Below, in pieces: positions 25,641 to 35,052 of a stretch of 64,000 bases of DNA (position 1 is its first letter; the number at the start of each line of letters is the position of its first letter). Made by a program: the position numbers and the translations under genes. The DNA lies in the NCBI GenBank assembly GCA_020634215.1, contig JACKCD010000032.1, positions 1 to 64,000 on the forward strand, in the 5' to 3' direction. The notes under the pieces are model-generated. The model was not told the DNA's origin and did not search any database. It saw nothing but the letters and a program-made list of their open reading frames with translations. This DNA is from Ardenticatenaceae bacterium (GTDB lineage Bacteria; Chloroflexota; Anaerolineae; Promineifilales; Promineifilaceae).

Positions 25641-25674
25641 GGTGCGTGGTGCGTAAAACCACGCACCACGCACC
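25641..25674. repeat. Perfect hairpin, GTGCGTG word-repeat family
   Basis: GGTGCGTGGTGCGT (25641-25654) pairs perfectly with ACGCACCACGCACC (25661-25674) across a six-base loop. A relative lies at 34995-35048. It is located in the divergent spacer between the thioesterase and glucosidase genes. Confidence 0.8.
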
Positions 25675-25814
25675 ACGTTCAAAACAACCTAACTCCATGA
25701 ATTCCCATAAAGCCATTATAATTGGCGGTATCAATAAAGACCAAGTTGCCCCTGCATAAAACGGGCATATGTAGTTTAATACGCTGAATGTGGAACGACA
25801 AAAAGGAGTTGAAC

Positions 25815-28031
25815 ATGAATAGCACAACAGAATCAGGGACAACAATTGCCGAGCGCGTCGAGGCACTGTTGGGGCGTATGAGTCTCGCCGAAAAGATCGG
25901 GCAGCTTAATCAGGTTGGCGGGGCCGATTTTGCCCCAGGGCCAAAAGCCGAAGATCAAATCCGCGCCGGTGGAGCCGGTTCGGTGCTGTGGTTGAATAAC
26001 ACCCAACGCTTCAACGAACTGCAAAAAATCGCCATCGAGGAAAGTCCATCCGGCATTCCTTTACTGTTTGCCCTGGATGTCATCCACGGCTATCGCACCA
26101 TCTTCCCTGTGCCGCTGGCAATGGCCTCCTCCTGGGATCCGGCCGTACCAGAACAATCACAAGCTGTGGCTGCCAAGGAAGCCCGCGCCGCCGGGCTGCA
26201 TTGGACCTTTGCCCCCATGATTGACATCGCCCGCGATGCCCGCTGGGGTCGTATTGTCGAAGGTGCTGGCGAAGATCCCTATTTGGGGTCGGCCATGGCC
26301 GCAGCCCAGGTGCGTGGCTTCCAGGGTGACAACGTTGCTGACCCAGAGCGGGTGCTGGCTTGTGCTAAACATTTTGCTGGCTACGGCTACTCGGATGGTG
26401 GCCGCGACTATGACCCCGTTTACTTATCGGAAACCCAACTGCGAAACATTGTCCTGCCACCCTTTGAGGCTACAGTCAAGGCTGGTGTAGCCACCTTCAT
26501 GAGTGCCTACATGGATCTCAACGATGTCCCCGCCAGCGGCAATCACTTCCTCATGCGCCAGATCTTGCGCAAGGAATGGAGCTTTGATGGCTTTGTCGTC
26601 TCCGATGCCTTTGCCGTCGGCAACATGCTCATCCAGGGTCATGCCCGCGACCGGCGTGATGCGGCTCTGCGCGGCATCAAAGCGGGTCTCAACATGGATA
26701 TGTCCAGCTACACCTACCCCGAAAACGTGGCCGGGCTGGTGGCCGACGGTGCCTTGTCCGTAGCCGAGATTGAAGAGTTGGTGCGCCCCATCCTGGCAAT
26801 CAAGTTCCGAATGGGGCTGTTTGAGCAGCCATATGTGGATGAAAACCGGCTGGCAGAGGTTTTGGCGCAACCAGAAAATCGTCAGACAGCACGATGGGCG
26901 GCTCAACGTTCGATGGTGCTGCTCAAGAATGAAGGCGGGCTGCTGCCGCTAAAAACCGATCTCCAAAAAGTGGCCGTAATTGGCCCGTTGGCCGATTCGA
27001 TGACGGCCACGGAGGGATCATGGATGGTCTTTGGTCATGAGCCGGCGGCGGTGACGGTGCTGGCAGGCATACGCGCCAAGCTGCCGGAGGCCGAGGTCAG
27101 CTACGCGCCCGGCTCCGAAATTCGGCGTGACATTCCCTCCTGGTTTGAGAGCCTGATGGCTGGGTATACGGGCGAACCACCCCAAACCCCTGAAGAATCC
27201 GAGTCCGCCTTCCAAACGGCCGTTTCCACTGCCCGCGCCGCCGATTTAGTCGTGATGGTACTGGGCGAGACGGCTTTAATGGCTGGCGAGGCTGCTTCGC
27301 GGGCTTCGCTGGACTTGCCCGGCCGGCAGGAGGAACTGCTCAAGGCTGTGGCAGATTTGGGTAAACCGGTGGTGTTGGTGCTGCTAAACGGCCGTCCCCT
27401 CAGCATCAACTGGGCTGCCGAACACATTCCCGCCATCCTCGAAGCCTGGGAACCCGGTACCGAGGGCGGTCATGCTGTCGCCGACATTCTCTTTGGCGAC
27501 GTGAACCCCGGCGGCAAGCTGCCCGTCAGCTTCCCGCGTAAGGGCAGCCACGCGCCACTTTATTACGCCCGCAATATAACCCACTCGCCAGAGGGCAGCC
27601 AAATGTACAACCCCCGCTACTGGGATGGCCTGCCCGTGCCGCTCTATCCCTTCGGCTTTGGCCTGAGCTACACCACCTTTGAGTTTTCCAACCTACAGAT
27701 TTCGGCTCCGCAGGTCAAGGTAGGTGAAAGGGTGACGGTTAGCGTGGATGTGACCAATACTGGCGAAATGGCTGGTGATGAAGTAGTCCAGCTTTACATC
27801 CATCAAAAATGGGGCACCGATACGCGACCGATGCGTGAGTTAAAGGGCTTTGAACGTATTACCCTTCAGCCGGGCGAGACAAAAACAGTTGCGTTCCCAC
27901 TCGGCCCCGACGAGCTAACTTACTGGAGCACCAATGCCAACGGTTGGATTCAGGAAGCAGCCGCCTTCGACATTTGGGTTGGTGCTGATTCATTGGCCTC
28001 GCTCCACGGAGAGTTGGAAGTGATTGGCTAA
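25815..28031 (+). CDS. Beta-glucosidase-like glycoside hydrolase, GH3
   Basis: 738-residue GH3 enzyme (BglX-like) releasing terminal beta-linked glucose or similar sugars. It comprises a TIM-barrel domain (about 10-350) with MSLAEKIGQLNQVGG, CAKHFAGYGYSDGGRDYDPV and the nucleophile in FDGFVVSDAFAVGN (D264; Ala replaces the common Trp after it). An alpha/beta sandwich (about 370-580) follows, then a C-terminal fibronectin-III-like domain (FGFGLSYTTFEFSNL onward). No signal peptide is seen. AAAGGAGTTGAAC before the ATG at 25815 decides the start. Only two signature palindromes (one imperfect) occur in over 2 kb. Confidence 0.92.
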   Translation: MNSTTESGTTIAERVEALLGRMSLAEKIGQLNQVGGADFAPGPKAEDQIRAGGAGSVLWLNNTQRFNELQKIAIEESPSGIPLLFALDVIHGYRTIFPVPLAMASSWDPAVPEQSQAVAAKEARAAGLHWTFAPMIDIARDARWGRIVEGAGEDPYLGSAMAAAQVRGFQGDNVADPERVLACAKHFAGYGYSDGGRDYDPVYLSETQLRNIVLPPFEATVKAGVATFMSAYMDLNDVPASGNHFLMRQILRKEWSFDGFVVSDAFAVGNMLIQGHARDRRDAALRGIKAGLNMDMSSYTYPENVAGLVADGALSVAEIEELVRPILAIKFRMGLFEQPYVDENRLAEVLAQPENRQTARWAAQRSMVLLKNEGGLLPLKTDLQKVAVIGPLADSMTATEGSWMVFGHEPAAVTVLAGIRAKLPEAEVSYAPGSEIRRDIPSWFESLMAGYTGEPPQTPEESESAFQTAVSTARAADLVVMVLGETALMAGEAASRASLDLPGRQEELLKAVADLGKPVVLVLLNGRPLSINWAAEHIPAILEAWEPGTEGGHAVADILFGDVNPGGKLPVSFPRKGSHAPLYYARNITHSPEGSQMYNPRYWDGLPVPLYPFGFGLSYTTFEFSNLQISAPQVKVGERVTVSVDVTNTGEMAGDEVVQLYIHQKWGTDTRPMRELKGFERITLQPGETKTVAFPLGPDELTYWSTNANGWIQEAAAFDIWVGADSLASLHGELEVIG

Positions 28032-28035
28032 CCCA

Positions 28036-29577
28036 ATGGATATTAAACTTATCAAAACTGTTTGGCGGCTGGCACTGCCTGTGCTGCTCACAAACCTGCT
28101 GCAAAGCCTGGTCAGTGTGGTGGATGTTTATATGGTTGGCCGACTTGGCCCCATTGCCATTGCCGCCGTTGGCATGGGCAACGTGGTGCGAATGCTGGTG
28201 TTAGTGATGGTTTTGGCAGTGTCGGCCGGCTCCATGAGCCTCATTGCCCAGGCCAAAGGGGCGCGTGACCCAGAGCAGATGAGCTTTGTCACCCGGCAAG
28301 CCATCTCCTCCGGCTTCCTGCTTTCGCTGCTACTCATGGCTATCGGGCTGCCGCTGGCGCGACCGCTGCTGCTTTTTGCCAACAGCGGCGGCGAGCCAGA
28401 AGCGGTCATCTTGGGCACTGCCTATCTGCAAATTCTCTTTTTGGGCATGCCCTTTCTCATCCTCAACAACATCTTTGACCGGCTGATGCAGGGAGCAGGC
28501 GATACGATCACGCCGCTGCTGCTCACCGGCAGCCTCAATCTGTTCAACATCCTCTTCAACTACATCTTTATGTTTGGTCTTGGCCCCATTCCCGCCTTTG
28601 GGGTACAGGGGGCAGCCATGGGTACCATCATCGCCCGCGCCACTGGGGTTTTGCTGGCCTTTGTGGTCATCTACAGCGGACGCAACGTGGTCAAAATTCT
28701 GCCCGGCAGCTACAAACCCGATTGGCGCATGTTCACCGACATTTTCTCGATTGGCGTACCGTCGGGGATTCAAGGGCTGTTTCGCAACGGGTCGCGGCTG
28801 CTGGTGGTCAGCATTGTGGCCGCCACCGAAGTGGGCACCTATGGCGTGGCGGCTCTGTCCATTGGCTTGCAGGTGGAATCGCTGGCGTTTATGCCGGTGC
28901 TGGGGCTGAATGTGGCCGCCACCAGCCTCGTGGGGCAGGCATTGGGCAGTTGGCAAACGGAAACGGCGCGGCAGCGGGGTAATTCGGCTCTGCTGTTGGG
29001 CATTGGGCTAATGGTGGTGCTGGTAGCACCGATTATCATTTTCGCCCCGGCCATTTTGCGGCTGTTTGACCCCAGTGCCCATCCGATTGTGCAGTCGGCC
29101 GGCACGGCCTATATGCGTATCAACACGGTGGCACTGCCGATTGGGGCGGTAGCTATGGTTGCCAACGGGGCACTGCGTGGCGCGGGTGATTCCACGCCAG
29201 GGATGATGAGTACGCTGATCGGGCGGGCGATTGGCGGGGTGGCGTTGGCTTACCTACTGGCCGTTATAATGGGGTATGGGTCGCTGGGGGTGTGGTGGGC
29301 ACTGGCACTGAGCCAGGTGTTTGAGGCGGTGTATATGATATACCGCTGGCGGGGTGAGGCGTGGCTGAGGGTGGCGTTAAGGAAAACGGCCGTTTATCGC
29401 CAACACCTCCACCACCTGCCCGAACAAATCCAGCAGCAATTCCTGCGCGAAATCCGCACCCCGCTTATGGCAACCCCCACTGCCCTGGAACTGGTGCAAG
29501 AGGATGGCGTAGTTTACCAACTGCCAGACGGAGACAAAACCGTACATTTTACTGACAACAACTACATTTTAGTGTAG
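28036..29577 (+). CDS. MATE family multidrug/organic cation exporter
   Basis: Multi antimicrobial extrusion protein (513 aa) with about twelve membrane helices and the duplicated MATE signatures WRLALPVLLTNLLQSLVSVVDVYMVGRLG and, in the second half, FSIGVPSGIQGLFRNGSRLLVV. MATE proteins exchange sodium or protons for cationic drugs or metabolites. A C-terminal cytoplasmic tail of about 65 residues follows the last helix. The ATG at 28036 is four bases after the GH3 stop; a TTG at 28024 overlapping that stop is also possible, so the two genes are very probably cotranscribed. The stop codon lies in a terminator hairpin. Confidence 0.9.
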   Translation: MDIKLIKTVWRLALPVLLTNLLQSLVSVVDVYMVGRLGPIAIAAVGMGNVVRMLVLVMVLAVSAGSMSLIAQAKGARDPEQMSFVTRQAISSGFLLSLLLMAIGLPLARPLLLFANSGGEPEAVILGTAYLQILFLGMPFLILNNIFDRLMQGAGDTITPLLLTGSLNLFNILFNYIFMFGLGPIPAFGVQGAAMGTIIARATGVLLAFVVIYSGRNVVKILPGSYKPDWRMFTDIFSIGVPSGIQGLFRNGSRLLVVSIVAATEVGTYGVAALSIGLQVESLAFMPVLGLNVAATSLVGQALGSWQTETARQRGNSALLLGIGLMVVLVAPIIIFAPAILRLFDPSAHPIVQSAGTAYMRINTVALPIGAVAMVANGALRGAGDSTPGMMSTLIGRAIGGVALAYLLAVIMGYGSLGVWWALALSQVFEAVYMIYRWRGEAWLRVALRKTAVYRQHLHHLPEQIQQQFLREIRTPLMATPTALELVQEDGVVYQLPDGDKTVHFTDNNYILV

Positions 29578-29601
29578 AGACGCAAGATTTTGCGTCTCTA
29601 C
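29574..29601 (+). terminator. Hairpin overlapping the MATE stop codon
   Basis: GTAGAGACGCAA (29574-29585) pairs perfectly with TTGCGTCTCTAC (29590-29601) over a four-base loop. The TAG stop of the MATE gene is part of the left arm. There is no long T run, so it may be an mRNA 3' stabilising hairpin instead. Confidence 0.65.
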
Positions 29602-29628
29602 GGTAAATATATCAAAGGAACAAACAAC

Positions 29629-30060
29629 ATGGGCAACATTGCCGTACAGTGGACTGGCGACGACAGCCAGATGTTTATTGGGCGCGACAGCTTCGGCCAC
29701 GTCGTCATGGCCGGGTCATGGCCGAAAGATGGCGACAGCGAATGGACAGAATGGAAAGCACTCAAACCGTCGGACATGCTGGTGCTGAGCCTGGCCTCCT
29801 GCTCTGGCTACGACGTGGTCATGATTTTAAAGCGGCAGCGGCAGGACGTAACCAACGTGCATATTAGTGCCGACACTACCCAAGCCTCCGAACCGCCGTA
29901 CCAGTTCACCCACATTCACCTGCACTACACCATCAAGGGCAACGATTTGAACCCCAAGAAAGTCGAACGCGCCATTGACCTTTCGGAAAACAAATATTGC
30001 TCTGTCGCTGCCACCATCAAAGGGGTGACAGAGATTACGCACAGTTTTGTAATTGAATAG
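29629..30060 (+). CDS. OsmC/Ohr-family protein
   Basis: 143-residue OsmC-like protein, a family of dimeric thiol peroxidases acting on organic hydroperoxides. The two expected Cys are present in [15 protein letters not shown] and [14 protein letters not shown], and [16 protein letters not shown] is typical. AAAGGA precedes the ATG at 29629. The TAG stop is inside the long hairpin that follows. Confidence 0.85.
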   Translation: MGNIAVQWTGDDSQMFIGRDSFGHVVMAGSWPKDGDSEWTEWKALKPSDMLVLSLASCSGYDVVMILKRQRQDVTNVHISADTTQASEPPYQFTHIHLHYTIKGNDLNPKKVERAIDLSENKYCSVAATIKGVTEITHSFVIE

Positions 30061-30122
30061 GACGCAGATTTACCTGATTTTCCTGATAAAGAATCAGGAT
30101 CATCAAGTAAATCTGCGTCCTA
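30058..30122 (+). terminator. Long hairpin at the end of the OsmC gene
   Basis: TAGGACGCAGATTTAC (30058-30073) pairs perfectly with GTAAATCTGCGTCCTA (30107-30122), and the loop has its own CCTGAT/ATCAGG helix. The T-rich ATTTTCATTT follows. It includes the OsmC stop codon. Confidence 0.75.
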
Positions 30123-30162
30123 TTTTCATTTGTGGTGGTCGGCTTAGCCGAGTAAGTCTCCT

Positions 30163-32268
30163 ATGAAACCTAATGTCCTCTATCTTCATTCCCACGACAC
30201 GGGGCGATATATTCAGCCCTACGGCCACGGCGTGGCAACACCCAACTTGCAGCGGCTGGCGGAGCAAGGGGTTTTGTTTCGCAACCATTTTTGCCACAGC
30301 CCCACGTGCAGCCCCAGCCGCGCCAGTATGCTCACCGGGCTTTATGCCCATGAAAACGGGCTGTATGGGTTGGCGCATCGCGGCTTTCGGCTGCACGACC
30401 CGGCACAGCATTTGGTGCATTTTGTGCGGCAAGCTGGTTACACCACAATTTTGGCGGGGATGCAGCACGAGGCGCGGGATGAACCGGGGAATCCGGCCTG
30501 GCAGCAGCTTGGCTATGAGCAGTATTTGGGGTCACCGGCAACGGCACACGAAACGGCCGTTTCCTTTCTCCAATCTAACCCCAGCCAACCCTTCTTTCTC
30601 ACCGTCGGCTTTGAAGAAACACATCGGCCGTTCCCCGAACTGGACGACAGCGACCCCAACCCCGACTACGCCCAGCCCCCGGCTCCCCTGCCCAACACCC
30701 CCGAAACCCGGCGCGACATGGCCGCGTTTAACAAGATGGTACAAATTTTGGACGGCAAAATGGGGCAAGTACTGGATGCGCTTGATGCGAGTGGGTTAGC
30801 CGAAAACACTGTTGTCATCTGCACCACCGACCACGGGCTGGCCTTTCCGCGTATGAAATGCACCCTCTATGACTCCGGGCTGGGGGTTATGCTGCTGCTG
30901 CGCGGGCCAGGCGGCTGCACCGGCGGCAAGGTCGTGGACAGCATGACCAGCCACCTCGATGTTTTTCCCACTGTCTGCGAACTGCTGGGTCTGGAACCAC
31001 CCGAAGGGTTGCGTGGTCAGTCAGTGGTTGGTTTGGTGAGTGGTAGTGATAAATCGCTACGCGAAAAACTATTCTTTGAAGTTAGCTACCACGCTGCTTA
31101 TGAACCTCAGCGAGCCATCCGCACGGCGCGGTGGAAATATATTCGCCGCTTTGACAACCAACCGTACCCGATTTTGCCCAACTGCGACAACAGCCCCAGC
31201 AAATGGGTGTGGCTGCAAAACGGCTGGCGTGAACAGCCGCCGCCAAGTGAGGCACTGTTTGACCTGCTGTTCGACCCCAATGAAACCAACAACCTGATCA
31301 ACGCGCCAAGCCACAAGGCTATTGCGGCCGACCTGCGGCAGCAACTGGTGGATTGGATGGCGGAAACGGATGACCCGCTGCGGCTGGGGCGAATGCCTGC
31401 GCCAGAAACGGCCGTTATCAACCCACCCGACATCATTTCGCCCAACGAAGTCGAGCTTTTCCCCGCCAACGAGCCAATTTTGGCTGCCGACCGTCTACCG
31501 CTGGTGAATGGGCATTTGGATAAACGGCCGTTTTTCCTCGAAGGAGGCAAGGTAGGCGTGCTGCTGCTGCACGGGCTAACCGCCACCCCTGCCGAAGTAC
31601 GGCTGCTGGCACAACGGCTCCATGCCGACGGCTACACCATTGCCGCCCCCCTGCTGCCCGGCCACGGCACCCAGCCCGAAGATTTAAACGAGGTTCGCTG
31701 GCGCGAATGGGTGTGGGAAGCGGAAATGGCCTACCAGCATTTGGCAACGGTGTGTGACCGGGTGTTTGTGGGGGGTGAATCCACCGGCGGAGCCATTGCG
31801 CTCCATTTGGCCGCCGACCACCCCGAAATCGCTGGGGTGTTGGCCTACGCCCCAGCCATCAAGCTGGCGCTGACGGTGGCCGATATTGCGAAATTATACG
31901 CTGCCGCGCCGCTGATTGATGCCATTCCCAAGGAAAATGTTCACGACAACCCGCACTGGCAAGGATACCCCGTCAACCCGCTGTGGGCGGTAGTGGAGTT
32001 GATGCGGCTGGGGCGGGAGGTGCGGCATCGGCTGGGTGAGATTCGCCAGCCGGTGCTGGTGATGCAGGGGCGGCACGACGAAACAATTGCCCCAGACTGC
32101 GGCGAGATGATCATGGCGGGGGTGGCTTCATCGCAAAAAGAACTGCGGTGGCTGGAGCGGTCGGGGCATGTGGTTTTGCTGGAGGGGGAGTTGGGGGAAA
32201 TAACGGCCGTTACGGAACGGTTTATGGCGGGGGTGCTGGGGAGTGGGGCAGCGAATGGGAACGAATAA
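30163..32268 (+). CDS. Sulfatase fused to a carboxylesterase-like alpha/beta hydrolase
   Basis: 701-residue fusion. Residues about 1-415 form a type I sulfatase with the formylglycine motif C-S-P-S-R (C49 in SPTCSPSRASMLTG), NVLYLHSHDTGRY at the N-terminus, VVICTTDHGLAFP metal site and SHLDVFPTVCELLG. Residues about 455-700 form an alpha/beta hydrolase like monoacylglycerol or Est30-type esterases: VGVLLLHGLTATPAEVRLLA, nucleophile S540 in FVGGESTGGAIAL, acid in QGRHDETIAP and His in ERSGHVVLLE. No signal peptide is visible. A substrate carrying both a sulfate and an acyl ester is a natural idea (inference). The stop codon sits in an 18-base-arm hairpin. Confidence 0.85.
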   Translation: MKPNVLYLHSHDTGRYIQPYGHGVATPNLQRLAEQGVLFRNHFCHSPTCSPSRASMLTGLYAHENGLYGLAHRGFRLHDPAQHLVHFVRQAGYTTILAGMQHEARDEPGNPAWQQLGYEQYLGSPATAHETAVSFLQSNPSQPFFLTVGFEETHRPFPELDDSDPNPDYAQPPAPLPNTPETRRDMAAFNKMVQILDGKMGQVLDALDASGLAENTVVICTTDHGLAFPRMKCTLYDSGLGVMLLLRGPGGCTGGKVVDSMTSHLDVFPTVCELLGLEPPEGLRGQSVVGLVSGSDKSLREKLFFEVSYHAAYEPQRAIRTARWKYIRRFDNQPYPILPNCDNSPSKWVWLQNGWREQPPPSEALFDLLFDPNETNNLINAPSHKAIAADLRQQLVDWMAETDDPLRLGRMPAPETAVINPPDIISPNEVELFPANEPILAADRLPLVNGHLDKRPFFLEGGKVGVLLLHGLTATPAEVRLLAQRLHADGYTIAAPLLPGHGTQPEDLNEVRWREWVWEAEMAYQHLATVCDRVFVGGESTGGAIALHLAADHPEIAGVLAYAPAIKLALTVADIAKLYAAAPLIDAIPKENVHDNPHWQGYPVNPLWAVVELMRLGREVRHRLGEIRQPVLVMQGRHDETIAPDCGEMIMAGVASSQKELRWLERSGHVVLLEGELGEITAVTERFMAGVLGSGAANGNE

Positions 32269-32307
32269 ACGAATGAAAAGCGGGCAGCCCATTCGTTTAT
32301 TCGTTCC
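32258..32307 (+). terminator. Perfect 18-bp hairpin overlapping the fusion-gene stop
   Basis: GGAACGAATAAACGAATG (32258-32275) pairs perfectly with CATTCGTTTATTCGTTCC (32290-32307) over a 14-base loop. The TAA stop of the sulfatase-esterase gene is within the left arm, which also encodes its last residues. Confidence 0.75.
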
Positions 32308-32443
32308 AACATTCGTTGTCCCCTTCACCCAAACCAAAGATTAACACTCGCTAGAAAACGGCCGTTAACCGATGCCAGCCAAAAAACATCCATTTAGAAT
32401 ACGGTTGCGTATGATATAAAAAACGAAGGACACAAACGGCCGT

Positions 32444-34222
32444 TTGTGTCCATTGCAAAAGCCTTTGTTAAAGCGACTGTTTTCTAAAAACCACCCTGAT
32501 TGGCTGTTCTGGGGCTGTCTACTGCTGCTCAACTTTCTGCTCTTTCTGCCCATCTATCTATTCCAGGCCGAACGCGCCAGCTTTTGGCCGGTGGGCAATG
32601 GCACAGCATTCTCAGTAGCCGATTGGCTGCAAACGTTGTTTGTGCAGCGCAGCAACCCCGACATTTTCCGGCTGCATTTGGAATGGCTGGGTCTGGTGAC
32701 GCTGTGGGTGTTACTCCGACCACTGCGGCGGCGGCGCGTGCTGCTGCTTATTTTTTTGGTGCTGGTCGGCCAACTTCTCTACGCCACCTACGAGGGGTTT
32801 ATCCGCTCGTTTTACCTGCTCGACCCCACCTTCTACAACGACTACTTTTTGTTTTGGGACATGACCGGCAATGTGCTGCGCGGGCTGCACCTGCCGCTAT
32901 GGGTCTATGCCGCCGGGGCGGTGGCATTGGGCGGGCTGCTGCTGGCGCTGTGGCGGCTGCTGCGCTTTTTGCTGTTGGGGCTGCCAACGGAGAGGTTAAG
33001 CGTGTGGACACGGGCGGGGTTGTGTGTGCTGCTGCTGGGGGCACTGGGGGAAACGGCCGTTTTTCCCACCGATATAGGCCAGCCAGAAACGGCCGTTTCC
33101 AGCCTTGTCATGAAGCTGCTCGAAAATAGCGGCCGTTCGCGCCTGGCCTATGCCCGCGTCAACCAGTTCAACAGCGACAACCTGGCTCCGCATTACCAAT
33201 TCACCCACAACAACCTCACCCAAAAGCCGGATATTTACCTACTTTTTGTCGAATCCTACGGCAGCGTGCTGTACCAGCGCGATGACTTGCTCCCCGCCAC
33301 GCTGCGGCTGCACAATGAATTGATGGACAAACTGCGCGACAACGGCTGGAACGTCGCCTCCACCCGCAGCGAGGCTCCCACCTGGGGTGGTGCGTCGTGG
33401 GTCTCGTACACCAGCGCCCTCACCGGGCTGCGGCTGGAATCCCACGCCCAGTTTTTAGCGCTGCTGGATAAATACCAGGAACGGCCATTTCCCCACCTCA
33501 TTAACTACCTCCATGACCAGGGATACCGCACCTACCGCCTCTCCTCCATCGGCACCGAGCTAGACGAAACCACCCTAGCCGCCTACCAGCAGTTCTACCG
33601 CTTTGACCAATGGCTGCAATTTAGCGACCTTGATTACAATGGCCCACTCTACGGCTGGGGACCATCCCCACCCGACCAATACGCCCTCAACGCCGCCGAA
33701 ACGCAGATGGAAGCAGCGGGAGACGAACCGCACCTGCTCTTTTTTCTGACGCAAAACTCCCACTATCCGTGGAATCCCCTGCCCACGCTGGCCGATGATT
33801 GGCGCACGCTGCCCGATTTACCCCAACCACCCGTCCCACCCGCTGAACGCCCCTCCTACGACGTTTTGCGCCAGCATTACATGACGGCAGTAGACTATGA
33901 CCTTAAGACTCTAGTGGATTTCATCGTAGAACAGGGAGACGACAACGATTTGTTTATCCTGATTGGCGACCACCAGCCCGCCCGCGTTGCCCGCTACAGC
34001 GACGGCTGGGACACGCCCGTCCACATTATCAGCCGCAACGCCGACTTGGTAGATGCGTTCCGCCCCTACGCCGATTTCAGCCACAGCCTGTCCACGCGGG
34101 ATATAACAGCCACGCTGCACCATGAGGGGCTTTATTCACTGCTGATGCGGGTGCTGCTGACCCAATATGGCAGCGACCCAACCAACGTCCCGGACTATGC
34201 GCCGGGAGGATTTGTTGATTAA
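32444..34222 (+). CDS. Membrane sulfatase / LtaS-like phosphoglycerol transferase family protein
   Basis: 592-residue membrane protein. The N-terminal half (to about residue 205) holds about five membrane helices. The C-terminal extracytoplasmic half is an alkaline-phosphatase-superfamily domain with the metal site in IYLLFVESYGSVLY, a central WGGASWVSYTSALTG where the nucleophile is expected, and FILIGDHQPARVARY. This layout matches LtaS/OpgB-type phosphoglycerol transferases, which decorate lipids or glycans, or membrane sulfatases. The start is uncertain: a TTG at 32444 abuts a palindrome copy, and no ATG fits well. A YceI lipoprotein gene follows after 19 bases. Confidence 0.75.
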   Translation: MCPLQKPLLKRLFSKNHPDWLFWGCLLLLNFLLFLPIYLFQAERASFWPVGNGTAFSVADWLQTLFVQRSNPDIFRLHLEWLGLVTLWVLLRPLRRRRVLLLIFLVLVGQLLYATYEGFIRSFYLLDPTFYNDYFLFWDMTGNVLRGLHLPLWVYAAGAVALGGLLLALWRLLRFLLLGLPTERLSVWTRAGLCVLLLGALGETAVFPTDIGQPETAVSSLVMKLLENSGRSRLAYARVNQFNSDNLAPHYQFTHNNLTQKPDIYLLFVESYGSVLYQRDDLLPATLRLHNELMDKLRDNGWNVASTRSEAPTWGGASWVSYTSALTGLRLESHAQFLALLDKYQERPFPHLINYLHDQGYRTYRLSSIGTELDETTLAAYQQFYRFDQWLQFSDLDYNGPLYGWGPSPPDQYALNAAETQMEAAGDEPHLLFFLTQNSHYPWNPLPTLADDWRTLPDLPQPPVPPAERPSYDVLRQHYMTAVDYDLKTLVDFIVEQGDDNDLFILIGDHQPARVARYSDGWDTPVHIISRNADLVDAFRPYADFSHSLSTRDITATLHHEGLYSLLMRVLLTQYGSDPTNVPDYAPGGFVD

Positions 34223-34241
34223 TCAAACAAGGAGTATAAAC

Positions 34242-34991
34242 ATGATGAAGATGATCCGCTTGTTGATGAGTATGTTTGTTTTAGCAGTTTTGGTGGCCTG
34301 CACCGGCGGAGGTGCGCCGGCCGAACCAACGGCTGCCCCCGTTCAGGCACCGGCGGAAGAGGCCAGCCAGCCAGAAACAACTGCGGCAGAAACGGCCGTT
34401 TTGCCCATTGGCAGCGGTACCGATGAAGTCCGCACCTTTGTTATTGACCCCACCCAATCCAAGGCATCGTTTCTGGTAGACGAAGAGTTTTTTGCCGGGG
34501 CATTTGCCAAGCTGGGGATTGAAGCTGGGCTGGCTGACGTCGTGGGCAGCACGCAGGAAGTCGCAGGCGAGCTATCGCTGAACTTTGCCAATCCTGGCTT
34601 GCTGGAAGCCGGTACCATTACCGTGCAAACGGGGTCGCTCAAAACAGACCAAAACCGCCGCGATGAGTGGCTGCAGGACAATGCGCTGGAAAAGAAGAAG
34701 TTCCCCACGGCAACATTTGTGGCAACCTCCATTTCGGGCCTACCCGACAGCTACACCCCTGGCAGCGAACTCAGCTTTGAGCTAAACGGCGATTTGACGG
34801 TGCGAGATGTAACCAAGCCTGTGACCTTTGCAGTAACGGCCGTTCTCAACGGCGACACCCTCACTGGCAAAGCCACCCTGCCCACCCGCATGACCGACTA
34901 TGGCATCGAGCCACCCAACTTTGCCAACACCCTCACCGTAGCTGATGAGTTTGTCATTGAGGTAGACATTACGGCCAAAGAACAACAATAA
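34242..34991 (+). CDS. YceI-domain lipoprotein
   Basis: 249-residue lipoprotein with signal MSMFVLAVLVAC (lipobox Cys), an Ala/Pro/Glu-rich linker, then a YceI beta-barrel domain starting at FVIDPTQSKASFLVDEEFF. The domain includes VAGELSLNFANP, FPTATFVATSISG, GDLTVRDVTKPVTFAVTAV and the ending EFVIEVDITAKEQ. YceI proteins bind long polyisoprenoids or similar lipids in a closed barrel. AAGGAG precedes the ATG at 34242. Confidence 0.88.
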   Translation: MMKMIRLLMSMFVLAVLVACTGGGAPAEPTAAPVQAPAEEASQPETTAAETAVLPIGSGTDEVRTFVIDPTQSKASFLVDEEFFAGAFAKLGIEAGLADVVGSTQEVAGELSLNFANPGLLEAGTITVQTGSLKTDQNRRDEWLQDNALEKKKFPTATFVATSISGLPDSYTPGSELSFELNGDLTVRDVTKPVTFAVTAVLNGDTLTGKATLPTRMTDYGIEPPNFANTLTVADEFVIEVDITAKEQQ

Positions 34992-34994
34992 TGC

Positions 34995-35048
34995 GTGGTA
35001 CGTGGTGCGTGGTACGTTTTTCACCACGCACCACGCACCACGTACCAC
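34995..35048. repeat. Word-repeat inverted repeat, GTGCGTG family
   Basis: GTGGTACGTGGTGCGTGGT (34995-35013) pairs perfectly with ACCACGCACCACGTACCAC (35030-35048). It ends four bases before the hisA ATG, where it would occupy or mask the ribosome site. Confidence 0.8.
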
Positions 35049-35052
35049 CATC

